Positions 1 to 8,427 of a stretch of DNA of 64,000 bases are shown piece after piece. Position 1 is the first letter of the stretch, and each line of letters starts with the position of its first letter. Origin of the DNA: Chlorobiaceae bacterium (GTDB lineage: Bacteria > Bacteroidota > Chlorobiia > Chlorobiales > Chlorobiaceae); NCBI GenBank assembly GCA_013334965.1, contig JAAXWO010000009.1, positions 51,144 to 115,143 on the forward strand, in the 5' to 3' direction. The position numbers and the translations under genes are program-made. A model generated the notes under the pieces. That model saw only the letters and a list, made by a program, of their open reading frames with translations, was not told the origin of the DNA and searched no databases.

Positions 1-834
1 GTAGACCTCAAGTTCCACCCAGACGCTTGAAAGGTCGGCGATGTTGAAGAGCACTTCACCCGTGTTGACATACTGCCCCTGCTGAACCATCTTTTCGATC
101 ACGATGCCTGAAAAAGGGGAGTAGATGGCCACTTGCGTCGAAGGCTTGCCGCTTTTTTCGAGCTCGGCGATCTGGCTCTCCTTGAGCCCGAAAAGCCGGA
201 GTCTCTGTCTGGACGACGCTACCACGGTTTCCCCTGTCTCGACGACGGAGGAGAGCGTTGAGTTCCGGAGCTGGTTCCGGCTCTTCAAGGCCATCAGGTA
301 CTCCTGCTGGGAAGCGACGAGATCGGGGGAGTAGATCTCGGCGACAGGTCGTTCCCTGCTTACTGCCGAGCCCACCGAGGTAACATGCAGTCTGTCGATG
401 CGCCCGGCGGTCCATGCGGTGACTTTTGCCTGGCGGGACTGGTCATATTGTACGATGCCCACGGCGGCGATCTCTCTGGAGAGCGGTTCACTCTTCACTT
501 CCAGGGTGGCGACGTTGGCCGTGACCAGCTGGGCGGGCGAGAGCGACACGTTTACAGGGGCTGCAGCCTCCCGGGCGTTTGATGTCGGGGCTCCGGTATC
601 AGGGAGTGCGGTGATTTTCTTGACCAGTTCCATGCCGCAGATCGGGCATGCGCCCGGCTTGTCCTTGATAACCTGGGGATGCATGGTGCAGGTATAGAGC
701 TGCCTGCTGTTGACCGTCTTCTCTGCCGTATTCCTGTTATGCAGGGTGTTCTGCCAGATGAACCAGCCTGACCCGGCGACGAGCGCGAGCACGACGATGA
801 GCAGTGGGAGTGTCGTTTTCCTGTTCATGGGCAT
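1..834 (-). CDS. RND metal-efflux periplasmic adaptor (CusB/HlyD family), C-terminus cut off by window edge
   Basis: Open frame running off the left edge; 278 residues are visible from the ATG at 834 (a second in-frame ATG lies at 828). A hydrophobic N-terminal anchor (about residues 8-28) is followed by a heavy-metal-binding domain (residues 47-73) with the CTMHP and CPICGM motifs typical of CusB-like adaptors. A barrel-sandwich/lipoyl region with a coiled-coil hairpin follows. In the family this protein links an inner-membrane RND pump to an outer-membrane channel for Cu/Ag or other divalent metals. It lies 21 bp downstream of the TolC-like gene on the same strand, so the two are probably one operon and the pump gene should follow outside the window. 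Metal specificity cannot be read from this sequence. Confidence 0.88.
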   Translation of the reverse strand, partial: MPMNRKTTLPLLIVVLALVAGSGWFIWQNTLHNRNTAEKTVNSRQLYTCTMHPQVIKDKPGACPICGMELVKKITALPDTGAPTSNAREAAAPVNVSLSPAQLVTANVATLEVKSEPLSREIAAVGIVQYDQSRQAKVTAWTAGRIDRLHVTSVGSAVSRERPVAEIYSPDLVASQQEYLMALKSRNQLRNSTLSSVVETGETVVASSRQRLRLFGLKESQIAELEKSGKPSTQVAIYSPFSGIVIEKMVQQGQYVNTGEVLFNIADLSSVWVELEVY

Positions 835-855
835 GGTGGTGATTCGAAGTGATCA

Positions 856-2217
856 TTAAAGTTGTTCGTTGTTGCCAGGGGCACTCCCTCTCCTGTCTGC
901 CTGTGCGTTGGTCCGCCCAGAGTCTGAAGGGGATGGCAGTTCGGCGCCGATAGCCGTTTCGAGTTCCGCTATCCTGATCATGTACTCGGCCTCAGACTGG
1001 TAAAGCTGACGTTGATAGTTGAAGAGGCTCATCCTTCCGTCGAGTACCGTCATGAAATCCACCTTGTTGACCCGATAGCCGACGAGCGCTGATTCGAGGG
1101 ATTGCCTTGCTTGCGGAATTATTCCTTCCCGGTAAAGCGTGACCGTCTTGCGGATGCGTTCCAGCTCAGAGAGGGCCTGGTTGATGGAAAGGGAGATGCT
1201 GTTTTTCAGCGCGTCGAGCTCATCGGTCGCCATGGCGGTTTCCGCCATCGATTCCGAAACCATCGCCTGTCGTTTTTCCCGCCAGACGGGAAGGTTGAAC
1301 GATACGCCTACTGAAAACATGTTGTCACCGGGATCGGTCGCCATTTCGGTCGATACGGGTTGCCGCACCATATATTCGACGGAGAGATTGAGGTCAGGAT
1401 AGTTCTCCTTTCCCGCCAGGCGTCTGGATGCAGCGCCCTTATCCACGAGGCTCGCAAGGCTTTTGAGCTGAGGTCGGTGCTCAAGGGCGATTTCATTGAG
1501 TTTGGCTGGGCTGAGCGCAACCTCAGGCAACGTGAAGCTTGCAATGGCGCCTATCGGGGTTGATGACGGACGATAGAGCAGATAGTTGAGGGTGGCCTCA
1601 AGGCTTTTTCGCTGCTGCTGCAGCGTGATCTGCATCTCAACCATTTTTGATTTTTCCAGCCCTGCCTTGTAGATGTCGGCCTGCGTTCCCTGGCCTACTG
1701 AGTATTTCAGGCCGGTCAGCTTCACGAAATCTCCCAGCAGCGCAAGGTTCCGGTCGACGACTTCCAGCTCCCTGTCCACGGTCCAGAGCTTGTAGTAACT
1801 CTCCTTGACCATGCGGGCAAGATCGCGCCTACGCTCCTCGAATGCCCATTTGTATGAATCGGCCTCATACAGTGCGATTTTTTTGCGCAGATCCCGTTTG
1901 CCCCAGAATGGCAGCTGTTGTGACATGCCGATGACCACGCCTGACTGGGTGTCCTTGTTGAAAACCAGCGGCTCACGCACGGGCATGTTCTGCAGCTTGA
2001 CCATGAGCATCGGATCGTCAGGCGACGAGGCCTGCCTGGGCTTGCTGGTGAACATCTGCCAGCGGGATTCCGAAGATTTGAGTTCCGGGTTTTTTGCGAC
2101 GGCCGTGGCTATAAGCGACGGCAGGTTTTCAACCGGCGGAGCAAGCTCCCCTGTCCTTGCCGTCAAAGGGGATAGGGCAGAGAGGATCAGCAAGGCAAGT
2201 GCGCAATGTTTTTTCAT
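856..2217 (-). CDS. TolC-family outer-membrane efflux channel (CusC-like)
   Basis: 453 residues with an N-terminal signal peptide (MKKHCALALLILSALS, cleavage near residue 20) and the long alpha-helical repeats of the outer-membrane efflux (OEP) family. Together with the adaptor just downstream it would form the outer-membrane exit of a tripartite metal pump. It is the first gene of its operon: a sigma54-type promoter lies at 2254-2271, about 37-54 bp upstream of the ATG. No strong Shine-Dalgarno sequence sits immediately before the start; a GGAG lies about 20 nt upstream. The channel function is secure from the family, the substrate is inferred from its neighbour. Confidence 0.88.
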   Translation of the reverse strand: MKKHCALALLILSALSPLTARTGELAPPVENLPSLIATAVAKNPELKSSESRWQMFTSKPRQASSPDDPMLMVKLQNMPVREPLVFNKDTQSGVVIGMSQQLPFWGKRDLRKKIALYEADSYKWAFEERRRDLARMVKESYYKLWTVDRELEVVDRNLALLGDFVKLTGLKYSVGQGTQADIYKAGLEKSKMVEMQITLQQQRKSLEATLNYLLYRPSSTPIGAIASFTLPEVALSPAKLNEIALEHRPQLKSLASLVDKGAASRRLAGKENYPDLNLSVEYMVRQPVSTEMATDPGDNMFSVGVSFNLPVWREKRQAMVSESMAETAMATDELDALKNSISLSINQALSELERIRKTVTLYREGIIPQARQSLESALVGYRVNKVDFMTVLDGRMSLFNYQRQLYQSEAEYMIRIAELETAIGAELPSPSDSGRTNAQADRRGSAPGNNEQL

Positions 2218-2253
2218 GGTATTTTAGACGTTATGTCTCCAATACATCTGTAT

Positions 2254-2271
2254 TTACAAATATCGTGCCAA
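2254..2271 (-). promoter_or_regulatory. sigma54 (-24/-12) promoter of the efflux operon
   Basis: On the minus strand the sequence reads TTGGCACGATATTTGTAA, which matches the RpoN consensus TGGCAC-N5-TTGCA with correct spacing and one mismatch (T for C at -12). Transcription would start near 2244, giving a leader of about 27 nt before the TolC-like ATG. The gene immediately upstream encodes an NtrC-family sigma54 activator, which supports the call. Confidence 0.8.
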
Positions 2272-2322
2272 TCGAATTGATGCGGTCGTTATCGAGAGAA
2301 ATGTTATTTCCTGCGTAATAAT

Positions 2323-2359
2323 TGCAGAATATTCCCCGGTCATTGTAGAATATTCTGCA
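2323..2359. promoter_or_regulatory. Paired GAATATTC palindromes, probable enhancer sites of the NtrC-type regulator
   Basis: TGCAGAATATTC (2323-2334) and GAATATTCTGCA (2348-2359) form a perfect 12-bp inverted repeat with a 13-bp spacer. The right copy extends to a near-perfect 16-bp palindrome, TGTAGAATATTCTGCA (2344-2359). Their centres are about 60-85 bp upstream of the -24 element, the usual position of upstream activator sites. Binding by the adjacent regulator is inferred. Confidence 0.65.
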
Positions 2360-2377
2360 TATGAGGTTTACGAGCAA

Positions 2378-3733
2378 TTACCTGTCAGGCAGCCCTATAC
2401 CATATTTTTCGAGGCGATAGATGAGGACATGGCGGGGGATTCGCAGGAATCGGGCGGCAGCGGTCTGGTTCCACCCGTTTCGCTCAAGGGCTTCGACGAC
2501 AATCTCACGTTCCAGCTCTTCGAGCGAACAACCTTCGTCCGGAAGGTTGACGATGGTTTTTTTCGGTGTGCCGCCCTGGCGGAATTTGTCCGGAAGATCG
2601 CCTGAACCTATCGAATCGCCGTTGCGCATGATGATCAGGCGTTCGACGGTATTCTGAAGTTCGCGGACGTTTCCCGGCCATGGGTACCCGCTGAGCATAT
2701 CGAGGGCTTCCTTTTCAAAGCTGATTCCGTCTTTTCCATATTTGGAGCAGAAGTAACGGATGAGGAGCGGAATGTCCGCACGCCGCTGCCGGAGCGGGGG
2801 AAGATTGATTTCGATCACCGCGAGCCTGTAAAAGAGGTCTTCACGAAACCTGCCGTCCGACACGGCGGTTTCGATGTCGCGGTTGGTTGCGGATACCACA
2901 CGTACGTCGACCTTTTGCGCTTTTGAAGCACCGATCGGGTCGACCTCCTTTTCCTGAAGCACCCTGAGCAGTTTGGGCTGAAGTTCGGGGAGCAGTTCTC
3001 CCACCTCGTCCAGAAATATGGTTCCGCCGTCGGCGAGCTGGAATTTTCCGGCCTTCTCTTTAATCGCCCCGGTAAACGCTCCCCGTGTATGGCCGAAGAG
3101 CTCGCTTTCGAGAAGGTCGCGGGGAATCGCTGCGCAGTTTATCGTGACGAAGGGCCCATCGCGTCGCGAGCTGTTGGCGTGGATGGCGCGGGCGACAAGC
3201 TCCTTGCCGGTGCCGGATTCACCGGTTATGAGCACCGCAGCCTCCGTATCGGCGACTTTACGGATCATGCCGAAGACCTTCTCCATCTCTTTCGACGAGC
3301 CGATGATGGTGTGGAAATCGGCTTTGTCGGCCAATTCGCTTCTCAGCCGCCGGTTCTCTTCGGCCAGGCCGCAGAAGGTAACCGCTTTTGTGACGGTCAG
3401 GCGAAGTGCATCGCGGCTGAAGGGTTTCAGGATGTAGTCGAAGGCTCCCGCTTTCATCGCTTCGACGGCTACGTCGACCTGTCCGAATGCGGTTATGATG
3501 ATGACGAGGGTTTCGGACGACAGCTCCTTGATGGCCCTGAGCACCGAAAGGCCGTCAATACCGGACATTTTCATGTCGGTGATGACAATGTCTGCCCGGA
3601 CTTCCCGGAAAAGTTTGAGTCCGTCCTCTCCAGATGAGGCTTCAAATACTTCGTATCCCTCCTCCTGAAGGTTGTACTCTATGACCCGGCGCAACGATGT
3701 GTCGTCGTCAATGAGCAGGATTTTCGCTTTCAT
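2378..3733 (-). CDS. Sigma54-dependent response regulator (NtrC/ZraR family)
   Basis: 451 residues from the ATG at 3733, chosen because it overlaps the kinase stop as ATGA and is preceded by GGAGAGG. The receiver domain (1-120) has the acidic pocket D9-D11, phospho-acceptor D53 and K103. The AAA+ sigma54-interaction domain has Walker A GESGTGKE (171-178), the GAFTGA loop (218-223) and a GGTIFLDEV Walker B. A Fis-type helix-turn-helix ends the protein. It should activate RpoN promoters when phosphorylated by the partner kinase. The sigma54 promoter and palindromes just downstream of its stop make the efflux operon its most likely target, as for ZraR. An upstream in-frame ATG at 3754 lies inside the kinase gene and is less likely. 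Confidence 0.92.
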   Translation of the reverse strand: MKAKILLIDDDTSLRRVIEYNLQEEGYEVFEASSGEDGLKLFREVRADIVITDMKMSGIDGLSVLRAIKELSSETLVIIITAFGQVDVAVEAMKAGAFDYILKPFSRDALRLTVTKAVTFCGLAEENRRLRSELADKADFHTIIGSSKEMEKVFGMIRKVADTEAAVLITGESGTGKELVARAIHANSSRRDGPFVTINCAAIPRDLLESELFGHTRGAFTGAIKEKAGKFQLADGGTIFLDEVGELLPELQPKLLRVLQEKEVDPIGASKAQKVDVRVVSATNRDIETAVSDGRFREDLFYRLAVIEINLPPLRQRRADIPLLIRYFCSKYGKDGISFEKEALDMLSGYPWPGNVRELQNTVERLIIMRNGDSIGSGDLPDKFRQGGTPKKTIVNLPDEGCSLEELEREIVVEALERNGWNQTAAARFLRIPRHVLIYRLEKYGIGLPDR

Positions 3734-4848
3734 GATACCTCTCCGTTCACGCATTCCTGCATAGGCAGGCTGATAATGACCGTTGTGCCTTTGCCCTGAC
3801 GGCTTTCGATTCGCATCGTTCCCTTGTGGCTTTCGACGATCTTTCTGGTGATCGAAAGCCCGAGACCCGTTCCGTCTTGTTTGGTGGTGAAAAACGGCTC
3901 GTAAATCCGGTTGAGGTCATCTGCACTTATTCCTGAGCCGCTATCCCGGAAACCGATTTCACAGAAGCCGTTGCCTGTGACTGATGTGGAGATCATCACT
4001 CGGCCTCCGGGAGGGGTGGCCTGCAATGCGTTGAGGACGATGTTCAGGAATGCCTGGCGCAGCTTTTCCCCTTCGGCCCGGATTATTACCGGTTGGGGAG
4101 AGGGCTGAAGCACCAGTTCGATCTGCCTTTTTCCGGCATCGCCGGACACGAGGGTTACGATGGTTTCCAGTTCATCCTGCACGTTACACGGCTGTATATC
4201 TGATGGTTGCGGCTTTACCATGTGAAGAAACTCTTCGACGACCCGGTTAAGCCGTTCGGTTTCCCTGATCTGTATTTCGATGAACTCATACTTCGGATCG
4301 CCGGGCCGGTAATCGTCCTTCAGTATTTCCGCCGTACCCCGGATTGACCCAAGCGGGTTGCGGATCTCGTGAGCCAGAACCGCAGCGAACTCTCCCATGG
4401 TAGAAAGCCTCTCCGATCGTCTCAGCTGCTCTTCGATGGTGATAATCCGTTCTGACTGCGCCCTCAACTTCCCGTAAGACTCCTCCAGTACCCTTGCGCT
4501 CTGCTGAAGTTCAACTGTTCGTTCACGTTCCCGCTGCGACAGGAGCCCGGTGACACCTCCGACCGTATTGTAGAGGATGATCTCAAGATATTTTTCCGCT
4601 TCCATGTCGAAGTGGCCGCCCCACTGGAAAAGGATGTGGGGCGCATAGACCAGGCTGACGATCACGGAACAGAGCAACCCGCCATGAAGGCCGAACCATA
4701 GGGCGGCAAGAATGATCGGCAGATAATACAGCCGCTGGAAGATATCGTGAATGTAGGCTACATGAAGCGGGGTCATGTAGTGAAACAGGCTGATGCCGGT
4801 AATGAATGCAGCAAGGATCAGTATCCTGATTCCGAATGATTTATCCAT
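3730..4848 (-). CDS. Membrane-bound sensor histidine kinase
   Basis: 372 residues. The N-terminus holds about four hydrophobic segments (near 7-24, 40-56, 58-72 and 88-104) with little room for a periplasmic sensor domain, unlike ZraS. A coiled stretch (105-150) leads to the HisKA domain with AHEIRNPLG and phospho-acceptor H160, then an HATPase domain with an N box, DSGSGIS and GTGLGLSI. The stop overlaps the start of the response regulator by 4 bp, so the pair is translationally coupled. The family role is phosphorylation of the partner in response to a signal; a signal in or near the membrane is inferred from the topology. The metal itself is not shown to be the ligand. Confidence 0.92.
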   Translation of the reverse strand: MDKSFGIRILILAAFITGISLFHYMTPLHVAYIHDIFQRLYYLPIILAALWFGLHGGLLCSVIVSLVYAPHILFQWGGHFDMEAEKYLEIILYNTVGGVTGLLSQRERERTVELQQSARVLEESYGKLRAQSERIITIEEQLRRSERLSTMGEFAAVLAHEIRNPLGSIRGTAEILKDDYRPGDPKYEFIEIQIRETERLNRVVEEFLHMVKPQPSDIQPCNVQDELETIVTLVSGDAGKRQIELVLQPSPQPVIIRAEGEKLRQAFLNIVLNALQATPPGGRVMISTSVTGNGFCEIGFRDSGSGISADDLNRIYEPFFTTKQDGTGLGLSITRKIVESHKGTMRIESRQGKGTTVIISLPMQECVNGEVS

Positions 4849-4888
4849 AGCGCCTCCGTCGCCGGCCCTGATGAACCTGTTATTCCGT

Positions 4889-5248
4889 TCAGTACTCTTC
4901 GCCGTTGATCAGCAGCACCACCATACGATTGTCGCCCAGCGCCTCCTTTACCTCCTGCGACCATTCAAGGGATGCGTCTTCAAGCTCTGCAATGATGAAA
5001 TCTTCGAAATCTTCCAGGATTTCATCCTCCACATCGACCTCTTCAGGTGAGGTGACCTTGATCAGGATGCTCGGTTCGGCCTCATCTCCCTCGCCGTAGG
5101 TGCCGAATTCGATATCGACGTTACATGCTACCGTTCCCGTGAGGGCGACCAGTTTGCCCGTTTCGAGAAGTTTGTTTTCGATGTTTTCAAGATCGACAAG
5201 AACGCCGGCGAATCTGGCGTCTTCATGAAGGTTGATGGTGTCTGCCAT
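4889..5248 (-). CDS. Small acidic protein of unknown function
   Basis: 119 residues, very rich in Glu and Asp, with no signal peptide or membrane segment. I recognise no domain. The middle (EEVDVEDEILEDFEDF) is strongly acidic and probably helical; the rest alternates like a small alpha/beta fold. It is 40 bp upstream of the kinase gene on the same strand, so it could be the first gene of that operon, although nothing else ties it to metal sensing. No clear Shine-Dalgarno precedes the ATG. Coding is supported by the length, composition and absence of a better frame. Confidence 0.65.
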   Translation of the reverse strand: MADTINLHEDARFAGVLVDLENIENKLLETGKLVALTGTVACNVDIEFGTYGEGDEAEPSILIKVTSPEEVDVEDEILEDFEDFIIAELEDASLEWSQEVKEALGDNRMVVLLINGEEY

Positions 5249-5533
5249 TGTTTAAAAACTTGGGTGGTGAAAAATCAGCTCATTGCAGGTAAAATAGTCA
5301 TTAACCGGAATAAAGCCGTTTCCGGAAACACAATGGTAACAAAAGAGCTTTATCAGGAATAATGATCTCCTGGTGCCGGGATGAACGTCATTCAATTCAA
5401 CGAGCGGGAAGCTTGATCGACTCTCAATCCGATTGCGTTAAATTCATCAGGGAAGTTTATCCGAAGCGGCAACGACGCCCTGTTATTCCAGGCTCCATGG
5501 AGCATTGGCCGGATCGTGTATTTGGATGGGGCG
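5249..5533. other. Intergenic stretch with no gene seen
   Basis: 285 bp between the acidic-protein gene and the GyrI-like gene. A short hairpin (CCGGAA/TTCCGG, about 5307-5325) is the only structure I see. It presumably holds the promoter of the acidic protein, and the end of the GyrI-like transcript. Confidence 0.4.
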
Positions 5534-6007
5534 TCAGGCGATCGGGAGGTAGATGTCGGTAACGGATTCGGTTTCACCCGCTTCAGGCGAGAAGTGGACT
5601 CGTTGCAGGAAGACCGGGAACTCCCTTCTCTGCTCTCCGCTGAGCGGAAGCCATTCTGTGCAGAGCTGTTGTATGCTTTCGCCGAGACTTTCGTCGGTGC
5701 CCAGGTGGCGAAGCACTGCGCAACGTCCTGACGGGATGATTCCAGTCACTATGCCATATTCCGGATCGCTCATCTCTTGAGTCACAGCTGCGCAGATATC
5801 GATGCGGAAATTTTCAGGCGGCGTCTCTCTCGGGTCGCCATACAGGATATTGAACGTGGCGCTGACGGATGGAGAGAGATGGTTCTTCCTTCGCCATTCG
5901 ATGAAACGCCTTATCGACTCATCCAGCATCAGCGGATCGCCGCGATGCTCCATGATGGCGAGCCTGGTTTCCTTGAACTCTATGACGGCAACGGTTTGAG
6001 GTCGCAT
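5534..6007 (-). CDS. GyrI-like (SbmC-type) small-molecule-binding protein
   Basis: 157 residues from the ATG at 6007. The frame is open to 6076, but MRPQTVAVIEF is where similarity to the GyrI/SbmC fold begins (a beta strand, then EFKETRLAIMEHRG). The family has a two-fold repeated alpha/beta domain found alone or at the end of AraC regulators. Standalone members bind small molecules or inhibit DNA gyrase. No helix-turn-helix is present here. It is divergent from the LptF/LptG gene, whose start is 240 bp away. Ligand and target are unknown. Confidence 0.72.
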   Translation of the reverse strand: MRPQTVAVIEFKETRLAIMEHRGDPLMLDESIRRFIEWRRKNHLSPSVSATFNILYGDPRETPPENFRIDICAAVTQEMSDPEYGIVTGIIPSGRCAVLRHLGTDESLGESIQQLCTEWLPLSGEQRREFPVFLQRVHFSPEAGETESVTDIYLPIA

Positions 6008-6247
6008 ATCGCTGTTTATTTCCTGATGCCCGGCTATTCTTTTCTCAATAATAACAGCGACGCCGATACGGGCCAAATTCTACCCTCGGAAATCAGTGGC
6101 TTTATGGCTGGCCTGTCGGCCTTGACCGGTCATCGCCAGCAGCATTATTGCACTCACAGGGTTCTGCCGTATATTGTGTCCTTCCGGCAATGTGCCTGCG
6201 TGTTCAGGAAAGAAGCTTCCGGACATTCAGGGATTAACAGATTTTTG

Positions 6248-7564
6248 ATGAAAATTCTCGATCGATACATTCTCAAAGCGCATGCAGGGACCTTTTTCTT
6301 TGCGTTTGTGACGATCCTGTTCGTGCTGATGCTCTCGTTCCTCACGAAGTTTCTCGATCGTCTGCTCGGCAAGGGTCTGGATATCGGCATAGTGATCGAG
6401 ATGGTGATGCTTCAGTCTGCCTGGATGGTGGGTTTCGCTGTACCTATGGCCGTGCTGGTTTCGACGGTCATGTCTTTTGGCGCGCTGACCAACAGTTCAG
6501 AACTGACGGTTATGCGTTCCGGTGGAATCTCCATTTATCGGCTTGTCGCCCCCGTGCTGGTCGCTAGCCTTTGCCTCTCTCTTCTCGTTGAGCGCTTCAA
6601 CAATGTTCTGATGCCGGAAGCCAATTACAGGGCCAACGTGCTTTTGTCCGATATTTCGCGCATGAAGCCCGGTTTCGGTATTGACCAGAACTCTTTCTCA
6701 GATGTCATCAAGGGCTATTCGATCATGGCCCGAAAGGTCGACAACAAGACAGGAGAGCTTTTCGATGTCGTTCTGTACGATCGCGAACGGCCTGATGTGA
6801 GCATGGTCATTACAGCTGCAAGGGGGCGGATAGAGTTTTCGTCCGATTATCGCTCGCTCATACTGACTCTCGATGACGGCGAGATCCATCAACTGAGCCT
6901 TCCGGGTATGGAGAAGTACAGAAAAGTGCTCTTCGCCAGGAACCGCTATGTGTTTGAAGCGGCGGGATACGTTTTCGAGCGCAGCGATGCCAACGGGCGT
7001 CGGCGTGGCGGTCGTGAGCTTTCAGCGACAGATCTTCTTGCGGTCGGCCAGGAGTTGCTCTCGAAAGCGGACATGTCGGAGCGTTCGGTAGATTGCGGGC
7101 TCAACGATCTGAAAGGAGCCGTCGACCTGATCAGGAAGAACAGGGGACATGAATCGAAGGCTCTTCCTGTTGCGTCGCCTGACCGGGCAGTCGAGTCTGC
7201 GGATGCCAGTCTCAATGAAGTGGCGACCCTGATCGCAGATATCGAAAAGCAGAGGACCGAGTACAGGAAGTACATGGTCGAGTACCATAAAAAATATTCG
7301 CTGGCGTTTGCCTGCGTGGTTTTCGCCCTGGTCGGCGCTCCACTCGGAGTGATGGCCCGAAGAGGAGGGTTCGGCGTCGGAGCAGCCCTTTCCCTGCTCT
7401 TTTTCGTGATGTACTGGGCGCTTATGATCGGCGGGGAGAAGATCGCCGACAGGGGATTGCTCTCTCCTGCAGTCTCCGTATGGATGCCCAATGTGATCCT
7501 TTCGGTCACCGGTCTGTTCATGCTGTTCCGCCTGACCCGTTCGGTAAACGCATCATCGCGCTGA
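6248..7564 (+). CDS. LptF/LptG (YjgP/YjgQ) family LPS-export permease
   Basis: 438 residues from the ATG at 6248 (MKILDRYILKAHAGTF). The frame stays open upstream to 5777, but that part overlaps the GyrI-like gene and lacks family similarity. Three transmembrane segments near the N-terminus, a large periplasmic beta-jellyroll and three C-terminal segments match LptF/LptG. These form the inner-membrane part of the LptBFG ABC transporter that extracts lipopolysaccharide. F and G cannot be told apart here and the second permease is not adjacent. An insert of charged residues (about 245-325) precedes the C-terminal helices. Confidence 0.85.
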   Translation: MKILDRYILKAHAGTFFFAFVTILFVLMLSFLTKFLDRLLGKGLDIGIVIEMVMLQSAWMVGFAVPMAVLVSTVMSFGALTNSSELTVMRSGGISIYRLVAPVLVASLCLSLLVERFNNVLMPEANYRANVLLSDISRMKPGFGIDQNSFSDVIKGYSIMARKVDNKTGELFDVVLYDRERPDVSMVITAARGRIEFSSDYRSLILTLDDGEIHQLSLPGMEKYRKVLFARNRYVFEAAGYVFERSDANGRRRGGRELSATDLLAVGQELLSKADMSERSVDCGLNDLKGAVDLIRKNRGHESKALPVASPDRAVESADASLNEVATLIADIEKQRTEYRKYMVEYHKKYSLAFACVVFALVGAPLGVMARRGGFGVGAALSLLFFVMYWALMIGGEKIADRGLLSPAVSVWMPNVILSVTGLFMLFRLTRSVNASSR

Positions 7565-7706
7565 ACGGTTTTTATCAAAGGGAGACGGTCACTCCTGTCC
7601 GCCATTCTGCCTCACCGGCCGGGGAATCACCCTCAAACGTTAACAGCCGATTCTCATGGTGGGCTGGAAAACCCGACCTCCTTTTAACTCCATGGCAGAC
7701 AACATC

Positions 7707-7744
7707 AAAAAAAGGTCTGCCCAGGGTGCAATACATGGGCAGAC
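7707..7744 (-). terminator. Rho-independent terminator after the thioesterase gene
   Basis: Perfect 8-bp stem GTCTGCCC (7715-7722) / GGGCAGAC (7737-7744) with a 14-nt loop. On the minus strand it is followed within two bases by seven T residues, so it mainly serves the leftward gene that ends at 7821. It may also stop rightward transcription from the LptF/LptG gene. Confidence 0.75.
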
Positions 7745-7820
7745 TCATTTTGCCAGTGCTCACAACGGAGTTTACGAATGAACTGCAGAACCGGAGCCAG
7801 GCGTTCCCGGCTAAATCGAT

Positions 7821-8189
7821 TCACCGTGCCTTGAATGCGCAAACCGGTCTTTTCTTTCCATTCGCGTCCACGCTGACGAAGGTGATGCGGGTCGTGAAGA
7901 CCAGCTCCTTCACTCCCGTGGAGATCTCTTCGCGTGTGACGTCCACGATGTACTCGACCGATGTGGTGCCGATGCGGTTCTGTTTGGATTCGAAGCAGAG
8001 TATGGTGCCCTGCCGGATGCTTTTCCTGAACTCGATTTTATCCATGCCCACAGTGACGAAGTTGCAGCCGGGGAAATCAAGAGTGACGGCTATGTAACTC
8101 ACTTCATCGATCCATTTGAGCAGGTTGCCTCCAAAGAGGAACCCGAAATGGTTCAGGTGTTCAGGCATTACAAGTTTATGTGTTTCCAT
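7821..8189 (-). CDS. Hotdog-fold acyl-CoA thioesterase (YciA-like)
   Basis: 122 residues from the ATG at 8189 ([16 protein letters not shown]). The motif N-x-x-G-x-x-F-G-G-x-L-x-x-W-x-D-E (residues 13-29) is the signature of the YciA/ACOT-type acyl-CoA thioester hydrolases, which cleave acyl-CoA to free acid and CoA in the cytoplasm. The open frame continues 70 codons upstream into the heptamer repeat array, which is not plausible protein. A terminator lies 77 bp downstream. Substrate chain length is unknown. Confidence 0.85.
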   Translation of the reverse strand: METHKLVMPEHLNHFGFLFGGNLLKWIDEVSYIAVTLDFPGCNFVTVGMDKIEFRKSIRQGTILCFESKQNRIGTTSVEYIVDVTREEISTGVKELVFTTRITFVSVDANGKKRPVCAFKAR

Positions 8190-8253
8190 GTACGTAGTGA
8201 GAAGTTGGTGATAAAAGACGAAACAAGATAATGAAAGGATTTTATTGGAAGAC

Positions 8254-8427
8254 GTAACGCGGAAACCGTGACGCGTGACGCGAAACGTGAAATGATGCAG
8301 GTTACGTCGGATACTGGCACTGCACTGACTCGTCACCTGTCCCGAGTCCCTCGTCCCAAGTCCCGTTTTCCGTGTTACGCGTAACGCGTTACGAGTCACG
8401 CGTTACGAGTCACGCGTCACGCGTCAC
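8254..8427. repeat. Heptamer tandem-repeat array with inverted arms
   Basis: From 8330 to 8427 there are 14 contiguous 7-bp units in one phase: four or five of the NNGTCCC type, then GTGTTAC, GCGTAAC, GCGTTAC, GAGTCAC, GCGTTAC, GAGTCAC, GCGTCAC, GCGTCAC. At 8254-8288 lie five related units in the opposite sense (such as GTGACGC twice). A perfect 17-bp inverted repeat (8266-8282 / 8413-8429) joins the two arms. The last unit overlaps the stop codon of the RqcH gene. Confidence 0.85.

Noticed and set aside
5777..6247. N-terminal extension of the LptF/LptG frame
   Set aside because: The open frame overlaps the GyrI-like gene on the other strand and has no family similarity before MKILDRYIL at 6248.
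8190..8399. 70-residue N-terminal extension of the thioesterase frame
   Set aside because: It is translated from the heptamer repeat array and precedes the normal hotdog start.
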